Shown: positions 36,598 to 45,436 of the stretch, piece by piece | Position numbering within the stretch: position 1 is the stretch's first letter | Layout of the letters: every line of letters begins with the position of its first letter | Assembly: GCA_019114945.1 (NCBI GenBank) | Contig: DXEN01000010.1 | Location: forward strand, 1-64,000 | Length of the DNA stretch: 64,000 nucleotides | From: Candidatus Parabacteroides intestinigallinarum | Lineage (GTDB): Bacteria > Bacteroidota > Bacteroidia > Bacteroidales > Tannerellaceae | Direction of reading: 5' to 3' | Made by a program: the position numbers and the translations under genes | Notes under the pieces: generated by a model | Database searches by the model: none | Told to the model about the DNA's origin: nothing | The model's input: the letters and a program-made list of their open reading frames with translations, nothing else

Positions 36598-36613
36598 TGA
36601 AAGGCAATATCAT

Positions 36614-36988
36614 ATGGATAGAACAATGATTGAAGACGCGGTATTCCCGGGTTGCCCGATACGGAATATCTTATCCAAGCTTTGCGATAAATGGTCGCTT
36701 CTGGTCATATACACGCTGGACAAGTCGGACAAGAGAACCATACGGTTCAAGGAGTTGCAGCGCGAGATTCCCGACATCTCGCAAAAGATGCTGACCGTGA
36801 CCCTACGCACGTTGGAGAGCGACGGCTACGTGACCCGCACAGTGTATCCGGAAGTTCCTCCCAGGGTCGAGTACGCGCTGACGGCTCGGACGCGCTCCTT
36901 GCTTCCGCATATAAACGCCTTGATAGGATGGGCGCTGGAGAATATGGACGCTATCATGAAGGACAGAAAGAAGGCCCACGGGCGTTAG
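36614..36988 (+). CDS. HxlR-family transcriptional regulator
   Basis: 124 residues. Winged-helix HxlR/MarR-type pattern: the N-terminal Cys in FPGCPIRNILSKLCDKWSLLVIYTL, then IRFKELQREIPDISQKMLTVTLRTLESDGYVTRTVYPEVPPRVEYALT. Members often sense redox or electrophiles through that N-terminal Cys. It is bounded by palindromic arrays on both sides (H upstream, I downstream), and no obvious target gene is adjacent. Confidence 0.92.
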   Translation: MDRTMIEDAVFPGCPIRNILSKLCDKWSLLVIYTLDKSDKRTIRFKELQREIPDISQKMLTVTLRTLESDGYVTRTVYPEVPPRVEYALTARTRSLLPHINALIGWALENMDAIMKDRKKAHGR

Positions 36989-36997
36989 CTTATGATG

Positions 36998-37074
36998 ATG
37001 GGCATTGCCAACCCTTTAGAATGCCCATGCTAAGAAACGAACGATGCCCATCATTAGCACCTAAGGATGCCCAT
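36998..37074. repeat. Palindromic array I: 4 x 23 bp with ATGGGCAT core
   Basis: Core copies at 36998 (ATGGGCAT), 37021, 37044 and 37067 (ATGCCCAT), exactly 23 bp apart, with the first in opposite orientation. The last copy lies inside the 3' end of the helicase gene and encodes part of its final residues. Shares core and pitch with array B, 27 kb away. Confidence 0.92.
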
Positions 37075-38989
37075 CGCCGGAAGCGTTGAACACCAATACT
37101 TTCCCGTGCTTCTCGATATAATCGTACAACGCTTTGTAGAAGGCGTGGCGCGTGAGCGTGGAGGCATCGCCGACGATTATCAATTTCATCCGGGCACGGG
37201 TGATGGCGACGTTCATCCGGCGCAAGTCGTTCAAGAAACCGATCCGTCCCTCTTCGTTGGCACGAACCAGGCTGATCAGGATCACGTCCCGCTCCTGCCC
37301 CTGGAAACCATCCACCGTATGCGCCGTGATCAAGCCTCGCAACGGCCGCAAGGAAGCGTCCCGCTTAATCAATCCGCGCATGCACCGCACTTGCTCCTTG
37401 TAAGGCGATATCAAACCGAAGTCGATACGCTCCTCCAGCACCCGCTCCTTCCCGATCCGCTCGATATAAGCGCGTAGCTGGCCGACCAACAACTCCGCCT
37501 CTTGCCGGTTCACCCGGCTCATGCTTTCCGAAGGGGTCTCCTCCGCGAAGTCGAGATTCGAGGTGTCGTACCATACGACGGGCGTGTCCAGCCGCAAGAT
37601 ACCCCGCTGGCCCACCTCGGGAGCGGACTCCAACTCGTCGTGATAAAACCAATGGGAAGAGAAGCGCATGATGTCCTCGTGCATGCGATACTGCACCCGT
37701 AGCAGGGAAACCGTCTCCGGTTTCGAGGTAGCGATCTTCCGCATCAGGGTATGGCTCAATCCGCCTCGTTCGGCCTCCACGCATTTCACCGTGGGCGGCA
37801 ATTGATGATGGTCGCCCGCCAGGATTACCCGATCCGCCTTGCCGATCGCTATCCAGCAAGCCGCCTCCAAGGCTTGCGCCGCCTCGTCGATGAATAGCGT
37901 GGTGAAATGCCGGTTCATCATCACCCGGTTGGCCGAACCGACCAACGTGCAGGCGACAACCCGCGCCTCGTCGAATAACTCGCTATCGATCTTGACCTCC
38001 AGCTCCGTGGCACGGAACCTGAGGCGGGACAAGCGGTTGCGAATCGTATCCTGCTCCTCGCGGCTACGCCCGCGCCGGTTGGCCCGCATCTCGCGGATCG
38101 CCTTCCGGATGCCCCACAACTCCGCGTAATCCGGATGCGCCTCGAAACGTCGCTCATAAGTAAACGAGAGCATCTTGTCGTTCACGCGTGTCGGGTTCCC
38201 GACACGGAGCACCGCGATACCCCGGTCGGTCAGTTTCTCCGATATCCAATCGACGGCGGTATTGCTTTGGGCGCACACCAACACCTGGTTCTCCCGATGC
38301 AACGTCTCGTAGATAGCCTCCACCAAGGTCGTAGTCTTTCCCGTACCGGGAGGGCCATGCACGATCGCTACCTCCTTGGCGGCCAGCACATGATTCACCG
38401 CCGCCTCTTGCGACGGATTCAACCACGGGAAACGAATGGGGAACAATGCGCGCCACTGGGTCTTCGTGGTTCCCAGAAACACGTCCCGAAGGTGCGCCAA
38501 GGTATTGTTTCTCGCCCGCATGACATCCGACAAGGCGGCGAACATGGAGCGGTAGCTTGTCTCGTCGAAATACAGTTGCACGCCAAGGTCGCCGCCTTTC
38601 CCTTGCAAATCCACCAAGGCCGCGGGCGAAGGCAGGATAACCACCATCCGATCCTCGCGCACATAACTGATTACGGCGGAGAAATCCAAGAACCTCGGCT
38701 TTCCGAGACTATCGGTAGTAAAAAAACAGACCGGGCGACCGTGCTCGAAATTATGCTCGGTCTCCCAGTCCTCCACACGCTCGATCTCAATCACCAGCTG
38801 GTTCAACGAATTGTAATAACTCCGCCCCGGCGCGACCGGATACCAGCAAATTCCCCGCGCGATCCGTTTCCGCAAACCCATGCTCTCGGCCTGCTGCCGA
38901 TAAAGCTCTTTCTCGTAGGTATATTCCATCCGTAAAAGGTCGTTCTGCCGTTGCAGGTCCGCGAGCGGGGAAAGCTGATTGTTTGCCAT
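37061..38989 (-). CDS. Superfamily 1 helicase, Upf1/IGHMBP2-like
   Basis: 642 residues. Motif I GPPGTGKTTTLVEAI near 217, motif II DEAAQALEAACW, motif III GDHHQLPPTV, then the second RecA domain with VQYRMHEDIMRFSS, TAHTVDGFQGQERDVILISLVRAN and MNVAITRARMKLIIVGD. The family unwinds nucleic acid 5' to 3' using ATP. No nuclease domain is fused. The C-terminus (DGHP) is encoded by repeat array I. The bacterial role is undefined; an own promoter box lies upstream. Confidence 0.92.
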   Translation of the reverse strand: MANNQLSPLADLQRQNDLLRMEYTYEKELYRQQAESMGLRKRIARGICWYPVAPGRSYYNSLNQLVIEIERVEDWETEHNFEHGRPVCFFTTDSLGKPRFLDFSAVISYVREDRMVVILPSPAALVDLQGKGGDLGVQLYFDETSYRSMFAALSDVMRARNNTLAHLRDVFLGTTKTQWRALFPIRFPWLNPSQEAAVNHVLAAKEVAIVHGPPGTGKTTTLVEAIYETLHRENQVLVCAQSNTAVDWISEKLTDRGIAVLRVGNPTRVNDKMLSFTYERRFEAHPDYAELWGIRKAIREMRANRRGRSREEQDTIRNRLSRLRFRATELEVKIDSELFDEARVVACTLVGSANRVMMNRHFTTLFIDEAAQALEAACWIAIGKADRVILAGDHHQLPPTVKCVEAERGGLSHTLMRKIATSKPETVSLLRVQYRMHEDIMRFSSHWFYHDELESAPEVGQRGILRLDTPVVWYDTSNLDFAEETPSESMSRVNRQEAELLVGQLRAYIERIGKERVLEERIDFGLISPYKEQVRCMRGLIKRDASLRPLRGLITAHTVDGFQGQERDVILISLVRANEEGRIGFLNDLRRMNVAITRARMKLIIVGDASTLTRHAFYKALYDYIEKHGKVLVFNASGDGHP

Positions 38990-39018
38990 GATGCGATATC
39001 CATTTTAAAAACCGGGCG

Positions 39019-39026
39019 CGAAAGTA
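39019..39026 (-). promoter_or_regulatory. Candidate -7 box for the Upf1-like helicase
   Basis: TACTTTCG on the minus strand, one base from TAnnTTTG, 30 bp before the start. Confidence 0.4.
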
Positions 39027-39057
39027 CGGAAAATATTCCGATAGCGAAAACGAGGAC

Positions 39058-39453
39058 TTAATCCTTCAATTCCAGTTTCACGTCCCGGTAAATCGACCGC
39101 ACGATGCTCAAGATGTACAAGGAATGCTCGATATTCTGCCTCAACGACTCCTCGTCCGTATAATAGAACTCGCACGAGGCCGTCACGTTCCTCAGCGTCG
39201 GATCGATGTATACCTTCGCGAGCTTGATCTGGCGCGTCACCTTGTTGCAGGCGAAAAGGGAAAGCGTCTCCTCGCCCTCATCCACCTCGTTGAACTGCGG
39301 CAACAGGAAAGCCAAGTAAGGCTCCTCCTCCTCGCCGATAATCACCATGATATTTTTCATCTGATAATAAAACGAGATATCGCCATCCTCGTCCACCTCC
39401 GGCTTATAGCCCATATCCTCCAGGGCTTTCAAAACCAATTCCGTCTTTGTCAT
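39058..39453 (-). CDS. YbjN-like/secretion-chaperone-fold protein, copy 1
   Basis: 131 residues, acidic. The pattern (MTKTELVLKALEDMGYKPEVDEDGDISFYYQMKNIMVII, strands, then DEESLRQNIEHSLYILSIVRSIYRDV) matches the alpha-beta fold shared by YbjN and type III chaperones. A strong Shine-Dalgarno AAGGAGG lies upstream, which is unusual for this phylum. It is the last gene of a three-gene operon with an AAA+ ATPase and a second protein of the same general shape. Function unknown. Confidence 0.55.
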   Translation of the reverse strand: MTKTELVLKALEDMGYKPEVDEDGDISFYYQMKNIMVIIGEEEEPYLAFLLPQFNEVDEGEETLSLFACNKVTRQIKLAKVYIDPTLRNVTASCEFYYTDEESLRQNIEHSLYILSIVRSIYRDVKLELKD

Positions 39454-39484
39454 CGTAATGTCCTCCTTATATTATATAGGGTTA

Positions 39485-39931
39485 TCAATCGTTATCCTCA
39501 GTCGTCTCATCCACGTCGGGGTCGTTCGCCTCCCCATCGGTCGTTTCGCCCTCCTCGGCCGCGAAAACCTTCCGGGCAAGAAACAGCGATGCCTCCAAAT
39601 GATAGATCATACGGGTGATTACCGCGCGAAGATCCTCTTCCTCCCCGATGCATTCCCGCTCGTAGAACAGCCACATGCTATCGCCCACCTTATGGGCTTT
39701 CACATACTTAAACATCGTGTTGAGCTTATCGACCCATTGATAGAACAAGGACGCGTTGTCCTCCTCGAAATCTTGTATGCCTGGCACACAAAGGCTCAAA
39801 AACTCATCGTCGTCCTCATTCGGGATATAAAAATAACTCGCTCCCTCGTATTTAAAACCATATCCCCAGTCGTCAAGCTCCTCGCAATTGAATCCCAAAT
39901 TCTTGAGCACTTCCAATACTTTCTCTTTCAT
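39485..39931 (-). CDS. YbjN-like/secretion-chaperone-fold protein, copy 2
   Basis: 148 residues, acidic, opening MKEKVLEVLKNLGFNCEELDDWGYGFKYEGASYFYIPN and ending in a disordered acidic tail (EEGETTDGEANDPDVDETTEDND). The N-terminal layout (helix, then a strand pair describing a partially occupied alpha-beta fold) parallels the next gene, suggesting a diverged paralogue pair. It lies between the AAA+ ATPase (gap 40 nt) and copy 1 (gap 31 nt). Confidence 0.5.
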   Translation of the reverse strand: MKEKVLEVLKNLGFNCEELDDWGYGFKYEGASYFYIPNEDDDEFLSLCVPGIQDFEEDNASLFYQWVDKLNTMFKYVKAHKVGDSMWLFYERECIGEEEDLRAVITRMIYHLEASLFLARKVFAAEEGETTDGEANDPDVDETTEDND

Positions 39932-39971
39932 GATCTTTCTTTTTTATAAGGTTTATACTATAGCTTTTATT

Positions 39972-40955
39972 CTAACGAAATCCGATAGGCCGGTAAGCGG
40001 AATGGGCATCCTTGGGCGAGAACTCCCGATGCACACGCTCGTATTCACGCAACTCCTTGCCGCTGATGGATGGAACTCTCCGGGAAACAATCGTTTCCAA
40101 CAGTTCTTGGGAAATTTTCTGATACACTTGCCCAGGTGTACGCAGAGTAGCGTTAAACATCTCTCGCGACGCCGTTTTCACGATATAGCTGATATCGCTG
40201 CAATTATATCCTTCCGTGAGCAAAGCCAGCCGCTCGAAATCAAGATCCTCGTTGATGGGAAGTTTCCGCAAGGCCATCCGGAACAACGACTCCCGAACCT
40301 TCGCGTCGGGCATATCCACATAAATCATCTCGTCGATGCGCCCGGCACGAAGCACCGCCTTATCGATACGCTCCGGATGATTGGTCGCCGCCACCACATA
40401 GACATCTCGCTCCGAGGCGTTATTCAACATACAAAGGAACTCGTTCACCTCTCCGTTCTGATAGTTCCGGTCATCGGTGGAACGTTGGGGTACCATCGCG
40501 TCAAACTCGTCAAAGAACAACAAGGTAGGTGCCTTGCGTTCCGCCTGGCGGAAAAGCGCGCCGATCTTCTCCTGCGTACCATGTATCAAGGTAGAAGCCA
40601 AGTCATCGGGGACAACCTTCATAAAGTTGATATTAACCTCCTCCGCCATTTTCTCCGCGAAAAAGGTCTTGCCGCATCCTGACGGTCCATAAAACAGCAG
40701 GGAAGGCGGCCTTATGCCGTAGGCTTCCGCACATTCCTTATGATTCAGCACATTAATAAAACCGTCGGTCACGAACTTTTTCAATTCGTCCATGCCCGCC
40801 ACGTCACTGAAGCCTTTTCTCGACTCCTTCTTCCTCGGATGCTCCTCTACGCTCTTTTCGCTCTTTCCCGCGATCGTTTTATTCTCGTTCGTCCGGATTG
40901 TTCCCTTGCCGGTCAAAGACCGAAGCCATTCTTTCTCCGATATTGTTGTTTCCAT
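39972..40955 (-). CDS. AAA+ ATPase of the classic (VCP/FtsH-like) clade
   Basis: 327 residues with one AAA module: an N-terminal extension rich in Lys/Glu, then FSDVAGMDELKKFV, Walker A GPSGCGKTFFAEKMAE near 111, Walker B LLFFDEFDAM near 169, the second region of homology VVAATNHPERIDKAVLRAGRIDEMIYV and a C-terminal helical lid. No protease domain or membrane span. It probably remodels protein complexes, with the two small acidic proteins as adaptors or substrates (inference). The start has a strong AAGGAGG eight bases upstream; a hairpin with arms GCTCTAT/ATAGAGC surrounds that site. Confidence 0.88.
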   Translation of the reverse strand: METTISEKEWLRSLTGKGTIRTNENKTIAGKSEKSVEEHPRKKESRKGFSDVAGMDELKKFVTDGFINVLNHKECAEAYGIRPPSLLFYGPSGCGKTFFAEKMAEEVNINFMKVVPDDLASTLIHGTQEKIGALFRQAERKAPTLLFFDEFDAMVPQRSTDDRNYQNGEVNEFLCMLNNASERDVYVVAATNHPERIDKAVLRAGRIDEMIYVDMPDAKVRESLFRMALRKLPINEDLDFERLALLTEGYNCSDISYIVKTASREMFNATLRTPGQVYQKISQELLETIVSRRVPSISGKELREYERVHREFSPKDAHSAYRPIGFR

Positions 40956-40995
40956 GCTCTATTCCTCCTTTTCCTTTTATATAAGGATAGAGCAT
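40956..40995 (-). promoter_or_regulatory. Hairpin around the AAA+ gene ribosome-binding site
   Basis: TGCTCTAT and ATAGAGCA arms bracket the AAGGAGG site just before the start codon. In the mRNA the start region could be paired and hidden, so translation might be conditional. The strong Shine-Dalgarno itself is atypical for Bacteroidetes. Confidence 0.5.
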
Positions 40996-41039
40996 AAAAT
41001 AAGTTCATTCCTTTACGCCAAACATTTAAAAAGACCTAA

Positions 41040-42566
41040 TTAAAACTGGAAATAGATAAAGGGCTGTACACCGGCGCTCTTAAACTGCACGACTATAAAG
41101 ATCGCGATCGCCAAAAGAGCGGCTTGCGCCCACAAAGGAGAACGGGTGACGGCCTCGCGTAGCGTATTCTCAATGTTCCGCGGCATAAAGTGCATGACAT
41201 AGCCAATGAGCATCAAAGCGAATACGCCTTTGTAACCAGACACGAACTGCGTGAACACCTCTGGATGGAAGTTCGTCCCAATCTGGCTGAGCATCTCGCC
41301 CACGATCCGCATCGAAGGCGCACGGAACAAGATCCAGCCCAAACAAACCAAATGAAATGTAATCAATACCCCTAACACACGTCGCCAAGGCTTCATCTCC
41401 GTACCTACTTTCTTGAAACTATGGAAACGACCGATCACGAACTTATGGATGGCCAGCGCCACGCCGTGCAAGGCACCCCATAGGACGAAACTAACGGACG
41501 CCCCGTGCCACAATCCTCCCAACAGCATAGTAATCATCAAATTGATATAAGTACGGATTTTCCCCTTCCGGTTTCCTCCCAATGAGATATAAAGGTAATC
41601 CTTCAACCAAGACGATAAGGAGATATGCCAACGACGCCAGAATTCGGTAATCGTGGCCGATTGATAGGGCGAATCGAAGTTGATATTGAAGCGGAACCCC
41701 AACAACAAAGCGATGCCAATCGCCATATCGGAATACCCGGAGAAATCACAATAAATTTGCAAGGCATAGCCATAGACCGCCAACAGATTCTCCACACCCG
41801 TATATAATAAAGGAGCGTCGAAAACCCGGTCGACAAAATTCAGACTGATGTAATCCGATATCACGGTCTTCTTAAACAGACCGCATAGAATCAGGAACAA
41901 GCCTTCCCCGAACTCCGTACGTGTCACGGTCGGATGCTTATACATCTGCGGAATGAAGTCGCGGGCACGGACGATGGGACCCGCTACCAATTGCGGGAAG
42001 AAGGAGACATAAAAGACATAATCAATCCAGCGCGTGAGCGGCTGGATACGTCCCCGATAGACATCGATGACATAGCTGATGCTCTGGAACGTAAAGAACG
42101 AGATCCCGACCGGAAGGAATATATCCAACCGCTGCCACTGCCCACCTATCGCTTGGGTAAACAATTCACCCATAAAGTTGAAATACTTAAAGTACCCCAA
42201 CATTCCCAAGTTCACGCACAGGCTCAACGTCACGAACAGTTTCTTTCGCAAAGCCGTACCCGCATGAGAAATGCCTTGGGCGATCAGGAAATCGGACGTA
42301 GCCGTGAATACCAGCAACCCGAACCACACCCCGCTACTCTTATAGTAAAAATATAAGGAGAAAAGCGTTACGTAGATAATACGCATCAACGTGTGCTTCC
42401 GCAACGGGATATAAATCAGCAGGAAACCTATAAACAGGAAGAAAAACAACCCGCTACTAAACAAGATAGGCGCATCCGGATGATACGTCAGGATATCGCC
42501 CAACTTCTCCCATGTAAATTGATGGCTGTCAAACCAACTTTTGATGATTGTATAAATAAATTCCAT
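41040..42566 (-). CDS. MBOAT-family O-acyltransferase (AlgI/DltB-like)
   Basis: 508 residues, ten or more hydrophobic spans. MBOAT signature: TITEFWRRWHISLSSWLKDYLYISLGGNRKG with the first conserved His and LLGGLWHGASVSFVLWGALHG with the second, catalytic, His. It passes an acyl (usually acetyl) group across the inner membrane for O-acetylation of a surface polysaccharide or peptidoglycan. It ends an operon behind two SGNH-hydrolase-like genes, the AlgJ/AlgX-like partners that do the final transfer. Confidence 0.93.
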   Translation of the reverse strand: MEFIYTIIKSWFDSHQFTWEKLGDILTYHPDAPILFSSGLFFFLFIGFLLIYIPLRKHTLMRIIYVTLFSLYFYYKSSGVWFGLLVFTATSDFLIAQGISHAGTALRKKLFVTLSLCVNLGMLGYFKYFNFMGELFTQAIGGQWQRLDIFLPVGISFFTFQSISYVIDVYRGRIQPLTRWIDYVFYVSFFPQLVAGPIVRARDFIPQMYKHPTVTRTEFGEGLFLILCGLFKKTVISDYISLNFVDRVFDAPLLYTGVENLLAVYGYALQIYCDFSGYSDMAIGIALLLGFRFNINFDSPYQSATITEFWRRWHISLSSWLKDYLYISLGGNRKGKIRTYINLMITMLLGGLWHGASVSFVLWGALHGVALAIHKFVIGRFHSFKKVGTEMKPWRRVLGVLITFHLVCLGWILFRAPSMRIVGEMLSQIGTNFHPEVFTQFVSGYKGVFALMLIGYVMHFMPRNIENTLREAVTRSPLWAQAALLAIAIFIVVQFKSAGVQPFIYFQF

Positions 42567-42571
42567 GATCG

Positions 42572-43909
42572 CTACTTTCTATGATTATACGATTCCATCA
42601 GGGCACGGAACAATAGGGTTCCTTGCTCCTGATAGCCCTCTTTCTTGAAATGAATCCGATCCCGGCTCATCAAACGGGAGCGATACCATTGACGGCAGGA
42701 GTTTTTCCCTCCGGTAGTCGTGAACAAATCCCAACAAGCGACGCCCTCCTCACGCGCCACCTCGCGGATAGCCCGGGCGGCTCGCTCCGTATTCGTATTG
42801 TGTGTATAGGTACGTTTTTTATTCACCCAGACCCGTTTATAGCATTCGGGCGGTGTCGTCAACAAGATGGCCGTACGCGGCATCTCTTTCTTGACAAGCG
42901 CCAAGAAAGCCCTGATTTGCCCCTTGAATTCCGTGGAAGAGAAACGGCGCCCAAACGTCTCGTTCGTACCCATCGAGATAATCAATAAGGATGGATTCAG
43001 CAAAGCCAATTGGCGCACGTATGCCTCGTCCGTATAATTCACGTACATCGCCCCGTTCACGCCTATCGAATGGTATAAGATCCCCGGTTCCCCATTACGA
43101 AGTTGAAAACCATAATATACATTATCGAAGGACGAGGCCGGTAGCAAGCGGTCCGTCCCTTCCTTCCGGCGGGTGCTTTGCAACTGCAGCGTGTCAATCC
43201 GATGAGTAATCCGGAAAGTGTCCGCCAATAGACCGGGCACGCCGATAGAATCGGACCGGAAAGTGCGCACAGAGTCTTTCAATGCCCCGGCGGGAAGCAT
43301 CGGCATGGATTTCTCGCCCCGATACAGAATCGCCTCATTAAACGCATAACCCGCCCCGTTCTTGGGAGTCATGATAATATCGAAATTGATGGAGGGGGAA
43401 GTGGAACGAATCCCGATACCTCCTATCCCGATGGGAGCTTTCCGCGTCCGTTGGATACAACGCCCCGTCACCCAGTTCCGAACAACCGACCGAATAAAGT
43501 AATCGTCCGGCTCGTTGGTGCGAGTAAGTTTGAAAGGAGCGATCCAACCCCGTCCCGCGTTGCCGAAAGATTGGTGGAACAAGCGCATGACCCGTCCGCT
43601 CAAATGCCCGGCCTGGATATGGGAATCGCCCAGATGAACAATATGAATTATCGTATCTTTCCCGGCACGCAATGAATCCAAGGCATCGAAAAAGCTGTCC
43701 CAAAGCGCGCAAGAGTCCGGAAGAGTCAACGTATCGTCCCCTACCCGCATGGAATAAGCCAAAGACGGAAGCGGTATCGTATCCCGAACAAGCAAGCTAT
43801 CGACCGGCTCGTTCTCGTTCACGCCTCGGACTGACTTCGGGCATAATCCCACCAAGCCTATGATTCCCAGAATCGCTACGCTAATCCACCATCTTCTCCG
43901 CCTCATCAT
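42572..43909 (-). CDS. Exported SGNH/GDSL-like acyltransferase partner, copy 1
   Basis: 445 residues. N-terminal signal or membrane anchor (RRRRWWISVAILGIIGLVGL), block I with the nucleophile Ser in HIVHLGDSHIQAGH near 94, a block with GTNE (SMGTNETFGRRFSS), and the C-terminal catalytic pair in SRDRIHFKKEGYQEQG (Asp, His). It overlaps the end of the second SGNH gene by 29 nt and is followed 5 nt later by the MBOAT gene, indicating translational coupling. It probably transfers acetyl groups in the periplasm. Confidence 0.85.
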   Translation of the reverse strand: MMRRRRWWISVAILGIIGLVGLCPKSVRGVNENEPVDSLLVRDTIPLPSLAYSMRVGDDTLTLPDSCALWDSFFDALDSLRAGKDTIIHIVHLGDSHIQAGHLSGRVMRLFHQSFGNAGRGWIAPFKLTRTNEPDDYFIRSVVRNWVTGRCIQRTRKAPIGIGGIGIRSTSPSINFDIIMTPKNGAGYAFNEAILYRGEKSMPMLPAGALKDSVRTFRSDSIGVPGLLADTFRITHRIDTLQLQSTRRKEGTDRLLPASSFDNVYYGFQLRNGEPGILYHSIGVNGAMYVNYTDEAYVRQLALLNPSLLIISMGTNETFGRRFSSTEFKGQIRAFLALVKKEMPRTAILLTTPPECYKRVWVNKKRTYTHNTNTERAARAIREVAREEGVACWDLFTTTGGKNSCRQWYRSRLMSRDRIHFKKEGYQEQGTLLFRALMESYNHRK

Positions 43910-45329
43910 AAAATGCTTTTTCTGATAACAATGCTTTTAAAAAGGCCTCGGCGATCTCCTTGCCACCCCGGAAGCCCAAATGGGTGTAATCCTTGCTCGC
44001 CCAATTCCGCTCCACGAAGCGCACCATACTATTCTCGCCTCCCATCGCGCCAAACACGTTCCAGAAAGGGATTCCTGCCTTTCGCGCCGCTTGCCGTTGG
44101 GCATGCAGCAACGCCAACACCGCCGGCATCGTCTCGAACTCTCCATCCACCTGTCGGCTCCGGTCCGACACACCCAACATCAACAGATCTGCCTCGGGGA
44201 AACAGGTTTGCAAATGTTGGACAGCCTTCACCATCCGGTTTCCATACCAACGATAATCCAAGATACTGTCGGTCACGATATTCAAGCCATACTGCAACAC
44301 GATCAAATCATAAGGACGGATCTCGTTCAAGGCCTGGCAACGGAGCGTATCCAAACGGTCCAGTATCATACCGGAATTGCCCCGCAAGGAATAATTATCC
44401 ACCACGATGCCCGTATCTTCCTCCAGCGCTATGCCCAAAGCCTGGAAGCCCGCCGTATTCGTAAAAGAGAGGTCCGCCTCGGTAAACGTTCCCTTCCGCT
44501 CGTACTGCGTGATGGTCGAGGTGGAAGGCAGCGCCTCATAAATCGTATCCGCGGAGGCATCGCACACCAATCGCAACTCCGTCCGCTCGTTTCGCTCATA
44601 AATCAATCTCAAGGAAGAGACCGGCTGAAGACCCGGATAACGGTCCGTGGTCTTGACATGGATAGAAGCGCCTTCCTCCACCGCTTCGAACGTCATACCG
44701 GGCAAGGTATAGCCATGCTCCTTGTCGGTAAGCATCGACCATGTCGTCCAGCCCTCGGCATGCTGCTCCACCGTCGGGCGGAATTGCGCCGCCACGGACG
44801 TAACCGGAACGAAACCGACACCGCCACCTCCAAACATCTGTTGCAAACCGGACCGCACGTCGGCCACCATGATATCGCCCTCGATAAACGAGTCGCCCAG
44901 GAAAGCGACCCGCACGGGACGGTCTAACTCCCTCCGGTCCCGTAAAGCGGCGAAGAAACGTTTCAAACCGATATGCCCCAACGAGTAATCCTCGATATGA
45001 GAGCCCAACGAATCGGCTCCTCGCACGGCATAGACCGCTTTATAAAGGGAATCCCGAAGCGCCAACGCCGCGGAATCTATCCCCGCCGCCCGCATCACGG
45101 AGTCCCACAACGCGGCGGAATCTACCTCCAGCGTATCCGCCCGCTCCAATTGAAGTCGTAATGAATCCAACGACATGCGGTCCTCCCTCACCTTGAAATC
45201 CGAAAGGAGGTCGACCTTCTTCAACGTATAACCCAGCAAGGTATCCGGCAGGTAATACAAGCCCGCACACATCAATCCTGTCAGTAACAAAAGCGCCAAC
45301 ACCCTGCCCAAATTGTTCTCTTTATCCAT
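43881..45329 (-). CDS. Exported SGNH/GDSL-like acyltransferase partner, copy 2
   Basis: 482 residues. N-terminal membrane anchor (LGRVLALLLLTGLMCAGLYYL), the block I motif VRVAFLGDSFIEGDIMVADVR near 146, the QYGLNIVTD block and the C-terminal KDYTHLGFRGGKEIAEAFL (Asp, His). It is the first gene of the acetylation operon, with a promoter box at 45353. Two SGNH partners with one MBOAT suggest either two acceptor sites or a transferase plus an esterase (inference). Confidence 0.85.
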   Translation of the reverse strand: MDKENNLGRVLALLLLTGLMCAGLYYLPDTLLGYTLKKVDLLSDFKVREDRMSLDSLRLQLERADTLEVDSAALWDSVMRAAGIDSAALALRDSLYKAVYAVRGADSLGSHIEDYSLGHIGLKRFFAALRDRRELDRPVRVAFLGDSFIEGDIMVADVRSGLQQMFGGGGVGFVPVTSVAAQFRPTVEQHAEGWTTWSMLTDKEHGYTLPGMTFEAVEEGASIHVKTTDRYPGLQPVSSLRLIYERNERTELRLVCDASADTIYEALPSTSTITQYERKGTFTEADLSFTNTAGFQALGIALEEDTGIVVDNYSLRGNSGMILDRLDTLRCQALNEIRPYDLIVLQYGLNIVTDSILDYRWYGNRMVKAVQHLQTCFPEADLLMLGVSDRSRQVDGEFETMPAVLALLHAQRQAARKAGIPFWNVFGAMGGENSMVRFVERNWASKDYTHLGFRGGKEIAEAFLKALLSEKAFYDEAEKMVD

Positions 45330-45352
45330 TTACATTCTCGCTTACGAGGGGG

Positions 45353-45360
45353 CAAAGATA
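45353..45360 (-). promoter_or_regulatory. Candidate -7 box for the SGNH-SGNH-MBOAT operon
   Basis: TATCTTTG on the minus strand, a full match, 23 bp before the start. Confidence 0.5.
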
Positions 45361-45413
45361 GAGAATAATGACAGATATTCCCCGATACCTCGCAGGAAAA
45401 CGTTATCTTTGTC

Positions 45414-45421
45414 CGACTCAT
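45414..45421 (+). promoter_or_regulatory. Candidate -7 box for the M24 aminopeptidase
   Basis: TATCTTTG, a full match, 15 bp before the ATG at 45437; it faces the box at 45353 in a divergent arrangement. Confidence 0.5.
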
Positions 45422-45436
45422 ATAAATATAATCGTT

